Shown here: one piece after another, positions 24,347 to 32,568 of the stretch | How the letters are laid out: every line of letters starts with the position of its first letter | How positions within the stretch are numbered: the stretch's first letter is position 1 | Source: Nocardioides sp. LHD-245 | GTDB taxonomy: Bacteria; Actinomycetota; Actinomycetes; Propionibacteriales; Nocardioidaceae | Assembly: GCF_030929495.1 (NCBI RefSeq) | Contig: NZ_JAVFWN010000017.1 | Span: 102,061-166,060, forward strand | Reading direction: 5' to 3' | Length of the DNA stretch: 64,000 nt | Made by a program: the position numbers and the translations under genes | The notes under the pieces: model-generated | Seen by the model: only the letters and a program-made list of their open reading frames with translations | Database searches by the model: none | What the model was told of the DNA's origin: nothing

Positions 24347-24735
24347 CCAGCCCGATCACGGCAGGGGACAAGCTGCCCGAGTGGAAGCTCCCGATCACGC
24401 CGACCCTCGTGGTGTCGACGGCGATCGCGACCCGCGACTTCCAGGACGTCCACCACGACCGCGACATCGCGCAGGCGGCCGGCTCGAAGGACATCTTCGT
24501 CAACATCCTCACCTCGACCGCCCTGTGCGAGCGCTATGTCACCGACTGGGCGGGCCCGGACGTGCAGATCCGGGGGATCGCGATCCGGCTCGGCGCGCCG
24601 GCGTACCCCTACGACACGTTCACCTTCTCCGGCGAGGTGACCGAGGTCGACGACGGCATCGCCACCATCAAGGTGGTCGGTGCGGTCTCGCTCGGCGACC
24701 ACGTCATCGGCACCGTGAAGGTGGCTGCCGCATGA
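24343..24735 (+). CDS. chsH1: Steroid enoyl-CoA hydratase subunit ChsH1
   Basis: This 130-residue MaoC-like subunit contains RDFQDVHHDRD (residues 31-41) followed by SKDIFVNIL and RYVTDWAGP, which match M. tuberculosis ChsH1 closely. Asp32 and His37 align with the catalytic Asp29 and His34 of that enzyme. With the ChsH2 MaoC partner it should hydrate the 17(20)-double bond of the pregnadiene-carboxyl-CoA. It is coupled on both sides by ATGA overlaps. Confidence 0.92.
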   Translation: MTSPITAGDKLPEWKLPITPTLVVSTAIATRDFQDVHHDRDIAQAAGSKDIFVNILTSTALCERYVTDWAGPDVQIRGIAIRLGAPAYPYDTFTFSGEVTEVDDGIATIKVVGAVSLGDHVIGTVKVAAA

Positions 24736-25904
24736 GCGACCGCACCCTCTCCGGCAAGGCCGCCATCGCCGGCATCGGCGCGACAGAGTTCTCCAAGGAG
24801 TCCGGCCGCTCCGAGCTCCAGCTGTCCGTCGAGGCCGTCCGGCACGCCCTCGCCGACTGCGGGCTCACCCCCGCCGACGTCGACGGCCTGGTCACCTTCA
24901 CGATGGACACGTCGTCCGAGATCGCCGTGGCGCGCGAGCTCGGCATCCCCGAGCTGCGCTTCTTCAGCCGGATCAACTACGGCGGCGGCGCGGCCTGTGC
25001 CACCGTCCAGCAGGCCGCCATGGCCGTCGCCACGGGAGTCGCCGACGTCGTCGTCGCCTACCGGGGCTTCAACGAGCGCTCCGGCGACCGCTTCGGCCAG
25101 GTGTCGGCGTGGGCGGCGCAACAGGTCAACACCAACGGCCTCGACAACGCCTGGACCTACCCGCTCGGCCTGTCCACCCCGGCCGCCACGGTCGCCATGC
25201 AGGCCCGCCGCTACATGCACGAGTACGGCGCGACGTCGGAGGACTTCGGCCGGGTCGCGGTCGCTGACCGCCGGCACGCCGCCACCAACCCGGCCGCCTT
25301 CTTCTACGGCAAGCCGATCACGCTCGAGGACCACCAGGCCTCCCGGATGATCGCCGACCCGCTGCACCTGCTCGACTGCTGTCAGGAGTCCGACGGAGCC
25401 GTCGCGCTCGTCGTGGTCTCGGCGGAGCGAGCGCGTGACCTGGCCCAGACGCCTGCGTACGTCGCGGCGGCCGCCCAGGGCTCGGGCCGCGACCAGTTCG
25501 TGATGACCTCCTACTACCGCGACGACATCGGCATCCCGGAGATCGGCGTCGTGGGGCGTGACCTGTGGAAGCAGTCCGGGCTCACCCCCGCCGACATCCC
25601 GATGGCGGTCCTCTACGACCACTTCACGCCGTATGTCCTCATGCAGCTGGAGGAGCTCGGCTTCTGCGGCCGGGGCGAGGCCAAGGACTTCGTCAAGGAC
25701 GGCGCCATCGAGGTCGGCGGGCGACTGCCCGTCAACACCCACGGCGGCCAGCTCGGCGAGGCCTACATCCACGGCATGAACGGCATCGCCGAGGGCGTGC
25801 GCCAGATACGCGGCACGTCGGTCAACCCGGTCGCCGACGCCCACCATGTGCTGGTCACCGCCGGCACCGGCGTGCCGACGAGCGGGTTGATCCTCTCCGC
25901 CTGA
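24732..25904 (+). CDS. ltp2: Steroid side-chain-cleaving aldolase Ltp2
   Basis: This 390-residue thiolase-superfamily protein matches M. tuberculosis Ltp2 along its length, for example NYGGGAACATVQ, FNERSG and THGGQLGEAYIHGMNG. Ltp2 carries out a retro-aldol cleavage of the 17-hydroxy steroid acyl-CoA to androstenedione and propionyl-CoA. Tyr295 (in VLYDHFTP) and Tyr345 (in GEAY) correspond to the two tyrosines known to matter in the Thermomonospora enzyme. It needs a DUF35 partner, supplied by the gene at 23957. It is the last gene of the operon and is followed by a GC hairpin. Confidence 0.93.
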   Translation: MSDRTLSGKAAIAGIGATEFSKESGRSELQLSVEAVRHALADCGLTPADVDGLVTFTMDTSSEIAVARELGIPELRFFSRINYGGGAACATVQQAAMAVATGVADVVVAYRGFNERSGDRFGQVSAWAAQQVNTNGLDNAWTYPLGLSTPAATVAMQARRYMHEYGATSEDFGRVAVADRRHAATNPAAFFYGKPITLEDHQASRMIADPLHLLDCCQESDGAVALVVVSAERARDLAQTPAYVAAAAQGSGRDQFVMTSYYRDDIGIPEIGVVGRDLWKQSGLTPADIPMAVLYDHFTPYVLMQLEELGFCGRGEAKDFVKDGAIEVGGRLPVNTHGGQLGEAYIHGMNGIAEGVRQIRGTSVNPVADAHHVLVTAGTGVPTSGLILSA

Positions 25905-25932
25905 GCCGGTCCGACCGCGAACACGCCTCGGA

Positions 25933-25950
25933 CCCCGCCCGGAGGCGGGG
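25933..25950. terminator. GC-rich hairpin after ltp2
   Basis: CCCCGCC-CGGA-GGCGGGG forms a perfect 7-bp stem with a 4-nt loop. No T-tract follows. It lies between the ltp2 operon and the convergent HNH gene remnant, so it could end transcription from both sides. Confidence 0.55.
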
Positions 25951-25965
25951 TGTGGGGCGGGGTGG

Positions 25966-27285
25966 CTACTCGTCGGGTGGGTGGGTGGTCCGGATGGGGT
26001 GGGTGCCGCGGTGGTCGACCCGGAACCGGTGGCCGGTCGGGCTGGTCCACACATACGACCCCGGCATCACGATGTCGTAGCGCCAGGTGGAGTGGGTCTT
26101 CGCGCGATGGTGTCGTCGGCAGAGCGCGACCTCGTTGCACGGACAGGTCGGTCCGCCCTCGCCGTGGGGGCGGGTGTGGTCGAGGTCGCAACGGGTGGCG
26201 GGGCGGGTGCAGTGCGGGAACCGGCAGGTGTGGTCCCGCAGGATCACCCGGGTGCGGTGGCGGTCGGGGATCTCGTAGGAGCCGACCGGGAGATGGTCGG
26301 CCAGGTCGATCACCGGCCGCACGATGATCGTGGTGTCCTTGGTCCGCAGCCACTCGCGGATCTGCGCCGAGGTGATCGGGCAACGGCCCTCCTCCCACCG
26401 GCCGACGGGGTTCCCGAACGGGTTGTCCCCGGTGATCGTGGTGCCGGTGAATGGTGGTGTCGGTGATGTGCACGTTCAGCACGACCTTGCGTCCCGGGAC
26501 CGTGTCCACGACCTCTCCGGTGTCGGGGTCGGGATCAGCAGGTCCAGGGCGAGGTCCTGGCGGGCGAGTTCGGCTGCGGCCTTGGACCGACGCACGTCCA
26601 GCGTCGAGTCGTCGCCGAGTCGGCCGAGGACCTCGGCTCGGCGGGCGACGGCTTGGTCGAGGTCGTGTCCGTCGGCGGCGTCCAGGAGCCCGTCGAGGTG
26701 GACCAGCCCGTGCTCGTCGACCTCCCCGACGTCGAAGCGCCGACCATCCGCAGCCTTCTGTCGCTCGACCTCGGCGCGTTCGGGGTCGAACCGGAGCACC
26801 GCCTCGGCCACGAGTCGTTCGAGTTGGGCCCACCCGACTCCGGAGGCGTCGAAGAGTTGTCGGTCCACGAACCCCGCCGCCTCGGCCGACAGGGGGTGGG
26901 TGAGGTCGGCGATCCGCTCGGCTCGCCACGGCGCCAACCGACCAGTGGTGACGGCGGCGTAGACGTGGGGGAGTCGCCACGCGCACTCGATCACCCGCCC
27001 GACATACGCCTTCCCACCATCCGGGGTGCGGCCCAGCACGGCGACGAGCTCCATCAACGCGAACTCTGAGACCAACGGCGCACCCGGCCCGGCGATCGGG
27101 ACCCCGGTGTCGAGGTGGCCCTCGGTGATCGTCGCTGCACCCTCAGGACCGGCGATCACGTGGTCGCTGGCCCAGGTCGCGATGTCCTCCCACTCCTCGA
27201 CCACGAGAGCGTCGCGGGAGCGGATCCGGTCGCCGACACGCGACAGCAACACTGCTGTCGAACGGGCGTCGGTGGCGAGATCCAT
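25966..27285 (-). pseudogene. DUF222 / HNH endonuclease (13E12-type), frameshifted
   Basis: This would be a roughly 440-residue DUF222 protein with a C-terminal HNH nuclease domain (CRFPHCTRPATRCDLDHT and CRRHH zinc/nuclease motifs). From the ATG at 27285 the frame is intact to about 26533. There it loses one base near a run of G residues, and the original frame is regained after an extra base near 26450. In between the conserved sequence (VVDTVPGRKVVLNVHITDT) is read only in another frame, and the starting frame hits a stop at 26476. The two indels cancel, so the HNH part is in frame with the N terminus but unreachable. Sequencing error cannot be excluded. Confidence 0.82.
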
Positions 27286-27611
27286 GACTGGATTCTCCCA
27301 CCCGCCCACGACACTTCAACGCGTCGGAAACCCGCTTGTGGACTAGGGAAACCCGAACGGCGGGGTGTGGACAATCGACGTCACGTTCAGCGACACAAGC
27401 GCCCGAAATGCCGACATGCGAACCGCAACCCGACCGCCGAACCCAGCCCCCTCCCCACCCCTCTCGTCGCTGCCGCTTGAAACGCAACCGACTACGCGGC
27501 CGAAGCCCACGGACAATTCCGGCAGCACCACCGGGGTCTCGTGACGGGCGCTGCGCGCCCCCTCGCCCGCCGGGGCCGCTGCGCGAGCTCCGCGCCGCCC
27601 CGAGCCGGCGA
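27286..27611. other. Intergenic region without recognised gene
   Basis: This 326-nt stretch lies between the HNH remnant and the cupin gene. It contains no convincing coding sequence. One small perfect hairpin, GGGCGC-TGC-GCGCCC (27546-27560), lies just downstream of the cupin gene and could act as its terminator, though it has no T-tract. Confidence 0.5.
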
Positions 27612-28103
27612 CTACTCCTCGACCCACACGTTGTCGTGCTCCCGCATGAACGCGTCGTACTCCTCCGGCGTCCACTCCTCGCCCCGCGCGAGCCGGTCGA
27701 GGCCCTCGAAGTACGGCTCGCGGGGAGCGCCGGGAGCGAAGTGCAGCAACATCGACGCCGGGGCGCCCGACTCGTTGCGGAAGCCGTGCAGGCCGCCGGG
27801 TGGGACGTGGAGGAAGTCGCCGGGCCGTGCCGTCGTCCAGTCGTCGCCGGTATGGATCCGCACCTCGCCCTCGAGGATGTAGAAGGACTCGGCGATGGTG
27901 CGGTGGAAGTGCGGGCTCGGGCCGCTGACCGCCTCCGAGAACTCCCAGCGGTAGAGCCCGAACAGCCCGCCGGTGGCCTCGCCACGCGCGAGATAGTGCA
28001 CGCGGTTGCCGTTGGGGTAGACGAGGTCGGGGCCGTCGCTGCCCGGTCGCACCCAAGCGGACACCTCGCCGTCGCCGTCGTAGAGAGGAGGGGGATACGA
28101 CAT
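27612..28103 (-). CDS. Cupin-domain protein
   Basis: This is a 163-residue single-domain cupin. Motif 1 is PHFHRTIAESFYILEGEV and motif 2 is PGDFLHVPPGGLHGFRN, giving a conserved His/Glu metal site in a beta-barrel. Such proteins may be dioxygenases, isomerases or small-molecule binders; the substrate is not predictable. The ATG follows a TAGGGT hexamer by 6 nt, so the mRNA is probably leaderless. It is divergent from the YjbR-like gene, with only 37 nt between starts. Confidence 0.82.
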   Translation of the reverse strand: MSYPPPLYDGDGEVSAWVRPGSDGPDLVYPNGNRVHYLARGEATGGLFGLYRWEFSEAVSGPSPHFHRTIAESFYILEGEVRIHTGDDWTTARPGDFLHVPPGGLHGFRNESGAPASMLLHFAPGAPREPYFEGLDRLARGEEWTPEEYDAFMREHDNVWVEE

Positions 28104-28109
28104 GCGGCC

Positions 28110-28134
28110 ACCCTATGGCGGCGCGGCGTAGCCT
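28110..28134. promoter_or_regulatory. Divergent pair of -10 boxes for leaderless genes
   Basis: TAGGGT on the minus strand (28115 down to 28110) lies 6 nt before the cupin ATG. TAGCCT on the plus strand (28129-28134) lies 6 nt before the ATG at 28141. No Shine-Dalgarno fits in either gap. Confidence 0.55.
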
Positions 28135-28140
28135 GCGGGG

Positions 28141-28536
28141 ATGGACCTCGACCAGGCGGCCGCTCTCGCCCGCTCCCTGCCGGGTGCCGAGGAGGGCGAG
28201 CGGCGCGGTGCCCTGGCCTGGTCGGTCAACGGCAAGGTGTTCGCGTGGGAGCGGCCCTACACGAAGGCCGACATCAAGCGGTTCGGCGTCGAGCCGTACC
28301 CGCAGGAGCCGCTGGTCGCCGTACGCACGGCCGGGTTGGTGGAGAAGGAGGCACTGCTGGCGAGCAGTTCGCCGGCCGTCTTCACGATGGAGCACTTCGA
28401 CGGGTTCGCCGCGGTGCTGGTCGAGCTCGGGCAGGTCGAGGCCGAGGAACTGCGGGAGGTCGTCGTCGACGGGTGGTCGGTGTACGCCTCGCCGGCCCAG
28501 CTCGCCGAGCAGGACACGGCGCCCGGCTCCCAGTGA
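28141..28536 (+). CDS. MmcQ/YjbR family protein
   Basis: This 131-residue protein of the MmcQ/YjbR-like family (double-wing fold) has the typical LARSLPGAEEGERRGALAWSVNGKVFAWERP start and a VVVDGWSVYASPAQLAEQ end. Family members are described as DNA-binding-like, but a molecular function is not established. It is probably transcribed from the -10 box at 28129 as a leaderless mRNA. It ends about 60 nt before the FMN riboswitch of the rib operon. Confidence 0.8.
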   Translation: MDLDQAAALARSLPGAEEGERRGALAWSVNGKVFAWERPYTKADIKRFGVEPYPQEPLVAVRTAGLVEKEALLASSSPAVFTMEHFDGFAAVLVELGQVEAEELREVVVDGWSVYASPAQLAEQDTAPGSQ

Positions 28537-28592
28537 CCGGACCCACACGGCGCGGCCGGGCCCCGGTGTGCCACCATGGTCTCCAAGAGCTC

Positions 28593-28720
28593 GCGTGCTC
28601 TGGGGTCGGTGAAAATCCGAACCGGCGGTAACAGTCCGCGACCCGACCACAGCCAGTGGTCGGTTGACCAGGTGGAACTCCTGGACCGACGGTCAAAGTC
28701 CGGATGGGAAGTGCACGCAC
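28593..28720 (+). promoter_or_regulatory. FMN riboswitch (RFN element)
   Basis: The conserved blocks are present in order: GGTCGGTGAAAATCCGAACCGGCGGTAACAGTC-type sequence at 28604-28636, a variable hairpin (CCGACCAC-AGCC-AGTGGTCGG), GACCAGGTGGAACTCCTGG, and the 3' block CCGACGGTCAAAGTCCGGATGGGAAG. A closing P1 helix pairs GCGTGC (28593-28598) with GCACGC (28713-28718). It precedes ribD by about 90 nt and should lower rib expression when FMN is plentiful. Confidence 0.93.
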
Positions 28721-28735
28721 GAGTGTCCGACGGAC

Positions 28736-28807
28736 GGCCGCCGCAGGCCCCGTCGCACGCCAGGCAAGCCCCGGAGTCCGCGTCGAGGACGACGAGAGGC
28801 GGTGGCC
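28736..28807 (+). promoter_or_regulatory. Possible start-sequestering helix of the FMN riboswitch
   Basis: GGCCGCCGC (28736-28744) can pair with GCGGTGGCC (28799-28807), which ends one base before the ribD ATG at 28809 and touches the purine-rich ribosome site GAGAGG. No T-tract follows the aptamer, so control of translation rather than termination is more likely. Confidence 0.45.
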
Positions 28808-28808
28808 G

Positions 28809-29879
28809 ATGGCGGAGACCTTCACCCGCGAGTACGACGCGATGCGTCGTGCGCTCGCCCTGGCGGCGACCCCGGGTGTGCCGCTGCACCCCAACCCGCG
28901 GGTCGGCTGCGTGCTGCTCGCGCCGGACGGGACGGTCGCCGGTGAGGGCTACCACCACGGCGCGGGCACGCCGCACGCCGAGGTCGAGGCACTCCGGGTG
29001 GCCGGTGACCGGGCACGAGGCGCGACCGCCGTGGTGACCCTGGAGCCGTGCAACCACACCGGGCGCACGGGTCCCTGCGCCCAGGCATTGGTCGCGGCGG
29101 GCGTCGCCCGGGTCGTGGTCGCCCAGCGCGATCCCAACCCCCGGGCCGCGGGCGGCCTGGAGACCCTGCGCGAGGCGGGCGTCGAGGTGGACGCCGGCCT
29201 GCTCGCCGAGGAGGCGGCAGAGGTGAACCGGGCGTGGACGTTCGCCCACCGCACCGGCCGCCCGTACGTCACCTGGAAGTTCGCGACCACCCTCGACGGA
29301 CGCAGCGCCGCCAGCGACGGTACGTCGCGCTGGGTCTCGTCGCCGCCCGCCCGCCGCGACACCCACCTGCTGCGCGCGCTGTGCGACACGATGCTCGTCG
29401 GCACCAACACCGTCGAGGTCGACGACCCGCAGCTCACGGTCCGCGACGACGACGACCGGCCGCTGCCCCGCGAGGCCCAGCCCCTGCGCGTGGTCCTGGG
29501 GGAGCGCGATCTGCCCGCGGACCGCCGGGTCTTCGACGACGCGGCCCCGACGGTCCAGCTGCGCACGCGCGACCCCGAGGCCGCGCTCCGCGCGCTCTAC
29601 GCCGAGCACGACCGGCACCACGTCTTCCTGGAGGGCGGGCCGACCCTGGCCGCGGCCTTCGTCAAGGCCGGCGTGGTCGACGAGGTCGTCACCTACGTCG
29701 CCCCGATGCTCCTCGGTGCCGGCCGTTCGGCCGTCGGGAAGCTCGGAATCCGCACCATCGCGGACGCGTTGCACCTCGAGCTCGTCGACAGCACGGTCGT
29801 CGGCCAGGGCGCCGAGGCGAACGTGCGGATGATCATGAGACCCACCAGTGAAGGAACGACCATGGGAGGAACGTCCTGA
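28809..29879 (+). CDS. ribD: Bifunctional riboflavin deaminase/reductase
   Basis: This 356-residue enzyme catalyses steps 2 and 3 of riboflavin synthesis. The N-terminal deaminase domain (1 to about 145) has the zinc site HAEVEAL and PCNHTGRTGPC. The C-terminal reductase domain (about 150-356) has TWKFATTLDGRSAA and VGTNTVEVDDPQLTVR. The ATG at 28809 gives the standard length; upstream codons would run into the riboswitch. It overlaps ribE by one base (TGATG) and is controlled by the FMN riboswitch. Confidence 0.95.
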   Translation: MAETFTREYDAMRRALALAATPGVPLHPNPRVGCVLLAPDGTVAGEGYHHGAGTPHAEVEALRVAGDRARGATAVVTLEPCNHTGRTGPCAQALVAAGVARVVVAQRDPNPRAAGGLETLREAGVEVDAGLLAEEAAEVNRAWTFAHRTGRPYVTWKFATTLDGRSAASDGTSRWVSSPPARRDTHLLRALCDTMLVGTNTVEVDDPQLTVRDDDDRPLPREAQPLRVVLGERDLPADRRVFDDAAPTVQLRTRDPEAALRALYAEHDRHHVFLEGGPTLAAAFVKAGVVDEVVTYVAPMLLGAGRSAVGKLGIRTIADALHLELVDSTVVGQGAEANVRMIMRPTSEGTTMGGTS

Positions 29880-30502
29880 TGTTCACCGGCATCGTCGAGG
29901 AGCTCGGCACCGTCACCGCCGTCGAGGACCAGGGGGACGCCGTCCGGCTCACCGTCGCCTCCGACCTGACGCTGTCCGACGCCGGCCTCGGGGACTCGAT
30001 CGCCGTCAACGGCTGCTGCCTGACCGTCGCCGAGCGCACCGACACCACGTGGACCGCCGACGTGATGGCCGAGACGCTCGCCAAGACCAGCATCGGCGGC
30101 CTCGCCGTCGGCGACCGGGTCAACCTGGAGCGCGCGGTCACCGCCGAGAAGCGACTCGGTGGCCACATCGTGCAGGGCCACGTCGACGCGGTGGGCGAGG
30201 TGATCGCCCGGACCCCCAGCGAGGCCGGCCCCGACAAGCACTGGGAGATCGTCGAGATCGCGATGCCCGCACAGCTCGGCCGCTACCTCGTCGACAAGGG
30301 CTCCATCACCGTCGACGGCATCTCGCTGACCGTCGTCGAGGCCAAGGAAGCGAGCTTCACGCTCAGCCTGATCCCCGAGACCCTGGCCCGCACGACCCTC
30401 GGCTTCCGTGCCGTCGGCGACAAGGTCAACCTCGAGGTCGACGTCATCGCCAAGCACGTCGAGAAGCTCCTCGGCGCCTACACCAAGGAGACGAGCGCAT
30501 GA
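29879..30502 (+). CDS. ribE: Riboflavin synthase alpha subunit
   Basis: This 207-residue riboflavin synthase has two lumazine-binding repeats, seen from the paired MFTGIVEELG / VQGHVDAVGEV blocks and the repeated NGCCLTV and DGISLTV motifs. It dismutates two 6,7-dimethyl-8-ribityllumazine molecules to riboflavin. The start overlaps the ribD stop by one base, and the stop overlaps the ribBA start (ATGA). Confidence 0.95.
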   Translation: MFTGIVEELGTVTAVEDQGDAVRLTVASDLTLSDAGLGDSIAVNGCCLTVAERTDTTWTADVMAETLAKTSIGGLAVGDRVNLERAVTAEKRLGGHIVQGHVDAVGEVIARTPSEAGPDKHWEIVEIAMPAQLGRYLVDKGSITVDGISLTVVEAKEASFTLSLIPETLARTTLGFRAVGDKVNLEVDVIAKHVEKLLGAYTKETSA

Positions 30503-31743
30503 GCGAGAAGGTCCGGCTGGACTCCGCCGAGCGCGCGATCGCCGACATCGCGGCGGGCAAGGCCGTCGTGGTCGTCGACGACGAGGATCGCGAGAACGAG
30601 GGCGACATCATCTTCGCCGCCAGCAAGGCGACGCCCGAGCTGATGGCGTTCACCATCCGCCACTCCAGTGGCGTCATCTGCGCCCCGATGCCCGGCGCGA
30701 TGCTGGACCGGCTGGAGATCCCGCTGATGACACCCCACAACAAGGACGCCTACCGCACGGCGTACACGATCTCGGTCGACGCGCGCGACGGCGTCAGCAC
30801 CGGCATCTCCGCCGCCGACCGCGCCCACACGGTGCGGGTCCTCGCCGACTCCGCGACCGAGCCCTGGGAGCTCACCCGGCCCGGCCACGTGTTCCCGCTG
30901 CGCTACCGGGAGGGCGGCGTCCTGGTCCGCCGGGGCCACACGGAGGCTGCGGTCGACCTGTGCCGCCTGGCCGGACTCACGCCCGCCGGCGTGCTGGTGG
31001 AGGTCGTGAACGACGACGGCACGATGAAGCGCGCCCCGGAGCTGCGCGCCTTCGCGGACGAGCACGGCCTGGCGATGATCTCGATCGAGGATCTGGTGCG
31101 CCACCGTCGCCGGGTCGAACGCCACGTCGTGCGTGAGGCCGAGACCCGGCTGCCCACCAGCCACGGCGACTTCACCGCGATCGGCTACACGATCACCGTC
31201 GACGGCAGCGAGCACGTCGCGCTCGTGTACGGCGACCCGGCCACGCTCGGCGACGACGGCCCGGTGCTCACCCGGGTCCACTCCGAGTGCCTGACCGGCG
31301 ACGTCTTCGGCTCCAGCCGCTGCGACTGCGGCCCGCAGCTCAACGAGGCGATGGACCGCATCGTGCAGGAGGGCCGCGGCGTGGTGGTCTACCTGCGCGG
31401 CCACGAGGGCCGGGGGATCGGCTTGGTGGCGAAGCTGCAGGCCTACCAGCTCCAGGACGGCGGCCGCGACACCGTCGACGCCAACCTCGACCTGGGTCTG
31501 CCCGCCGACGCGCGCCACTACGGCGCGGCGACCCAGATCCTCAAGGACCTCGGTGTCGCCGAGGTGCGGCTGCTGACCAACAACCCCGACAAGGTCTCCT
31601 CGCTCGAGGACTACGGCGTCGCTGTCACCGAGCGGGTGCCGCTGACCCCGCACCCCAACGGCCACAACCTCGCCTACCTGCTGACCAAGCGGGACCGGAT
31701 GGGTCACGACCTACCCGACCTGGACCTCGAAGGAGTCAACTGA
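30499..31743 (+). CDS. ribBA: Bifunctional DHBP synthase / GTP cyclohydrolase II
   Basis: This 414-residue fusion supplies both riboflavin precursors. The N-terminal 3,4-dihydroxy-2-butanone-4-phosphate synthase domain (1 to about 200) has DDEDRENEGD and RHSSGVICAPM. The C-terminal GTP cyclohydrolase II domain (about 205-410) has the zinc motif CLTGDVFGSSRCDCG and RGHEGRGIGL. It has the usual length for actinobacterial RibBA and is coupled to ribE. Confidence 0.96.
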   Translation: MSEKVRLDSAERAIADIAAGKAVVVVDDEDRENEGDIIFAASKATPELMAFTIRHSSGVICAPMPGAMLDRLEIPLMTPHNKDAYRTAYTISVDARDGVSTGISAADRAHTVRVLADSATEPWELTRPGHVFPLRYREGGVLVRRGHTEAAVDLCRLAGLTPAGVLVEVVNDDGTMKRAPELRAFADEHGLAMISIEDLVRHRRRVERHVVREAETRLPTSHGDFTAIGYTITVDGSEHVALVYGDPATLGDDGPVLTRVHSECLTGDVFGSSRCDCGPQLNEAMDRIVQEGRGVVVYLRGHEGRGIGLVAKLQAYQLQDGGRDTVDANLDLGLPADARHYGAATQILKDLGVAEVRLLTNNPDKVSSLEDYGVAVTERVPLTPHPNGHNLAYLLTKRDRMGHDLPDLDLEGVN

Positions 31744-31744
31744 C

Positions 31745-32233
31745 ATGGCCGGACACGGCGCCCCCGACATCGCTCCCGTCGACTGCCACGACCTCCGCGT
31801 CGTGGTCGTCGCGGCGAGCTGGCACACCCAGGTCATGGACGGTCTGATCGCCGGCGCGCAGCGGGCCTTCGCGGACCACCAGGTGGAGGCACCGGTCGTG
31901 GTCCGGGTGCCCGGCACCTTCGAGCTGCCCGTCACGGCAGCCGTGCTCGCGCCGTCGTACGACGCGGTGATCGCGCTCGGCGTGGTGATCCGGGGCGGCA
32001 CCCCGCACTTCGAGTACGTCTGCAACGCCGCGACCGACGGCCTCACCCGGGTGTCCCTCGACCACCACACCCCGATCGGCTTCGGCGTGCTCACCTGCGA
32101 CACCGAGGAGCAGGCGCTGGACCGGGCCGGCCTCGACGGCTCCCGCGAGGACAAGGGCTACGAGGCGGCCTCGGCCGCCCTGCAGACGGCGGCGACGCTC
32201 AAGCGGATCCGCAGCCGCGGCTACACGGGCTGA
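31745..32233 (+). CDS. ribH: 6,7-dimethyl-8-ribityllumazine synthase
   Basis: This 162-residue lumazine synthase has the phosphate- and substrate-binding VVVVAASWHTQVMDGL, VPGTFELPV, ALGVVIRGGTPHFEYV and GFGVLTCDTEEQA. It joins the RibA-derived pyrimidine with dihydroxybutanone phosphate. It starts one base after the ribBA stop and ends the rib operon. Confidence 0.95.
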   Translation: MAGHGAPDIAPVDCHDLRVVVVAASWHTQVMDGLIAGAQRAFADHQVEAPVVVRVPGTFELPVTAAVLAPSYDAVIALGVVIRGGTPHFEYVCNAATDGLTRVSLDHHTPIGFGVLTCDTEEQALDRAGLDGSREDKGYEAASAALQTAATLKRIRSRGYTG

Positions 32234-32264
32234 GACCGGCGGAGGTCGGCACCCGGCGACGCCG

Positions 32265-32270
32265 TAGGCT
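32265..32270 (+). promoter_or_regulatory. -10 box of a leaderless hisE transcript
   Basis: TAGGCT (TAnnnT) ends 8 nt before the GTG at 32279. The gap CGACCTCCC-like stretch has no Shine-Dalgarno sequence, so the mRNA probably starts at or next to the start codon. Confidence 0.5.
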
Positions 32271-32278
32271 GACCTCCC

Positions 32279-32542
32279 GTGAAGACGTTCGACGAGCTGT
32301 TCGCAGAGCTCAGCGACAAGGCAGCCACGCGACCGGAGGGATCCGGCACCGTCCGGGCGCTCGACGCGGGCGTCCATGCGATCGGCAAGAAGCTGATCGA
32401 GGAGGCCGCCGAGTCCTGGATGGCCGCCGAGCACGAGGGCAAGGACGCCACGGCGCTGGAGATCAGCCAGCTGCTGTACCACGCCCAGGTCCTCATGATC
32501 GCGAGCGGACTCTCGCTCGACGACGTCTACGCACACCTCTGA
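32279..32542 (+). CDS. hisE: Phosphoribosyl-ATP diphosphatase
   Basis: This 87-residue enzyme performs the second step of histidine synthesis. The metal-binding helices IGKKLIEEAAESWMAAEHEG and EISQLLYHAQVLM are clear. A start at GTG 32279 gives the family length. It lies directly before hisG, the common actinobacterial pair for the first two steps. Confidence 0.93.
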   Translation: MKTFDELFAELSDKAATRPEGSGTVRALDAGVHAIGKKLIEEAAESWMAAEHEGKDATALEISQLLYHAQVLMIASGLSLDDVYAHL

Positions 32543-32568
32543 GGCACGTCCTCACGTAGGAAGGCACC

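Noticed and set aside
25966..26322. A stand-alone small HNH protein
   Set aside because: Upstream sequence in the same frame continues the DUF222 family sequence, so this is the tail of a broken gene.
26451..26903. Plus-strand open frame opposite the HNH remnant
   Set aside because: It is Arg/Gly-rich and without domain features, and the minus strand clearly carries the DUF222 sequence.
27546..27560. Strong terminator after the cupin gene
   Set aside because: The hairpin is short and lacks a T-tract, so it is only mentioned within the intergenic entry.
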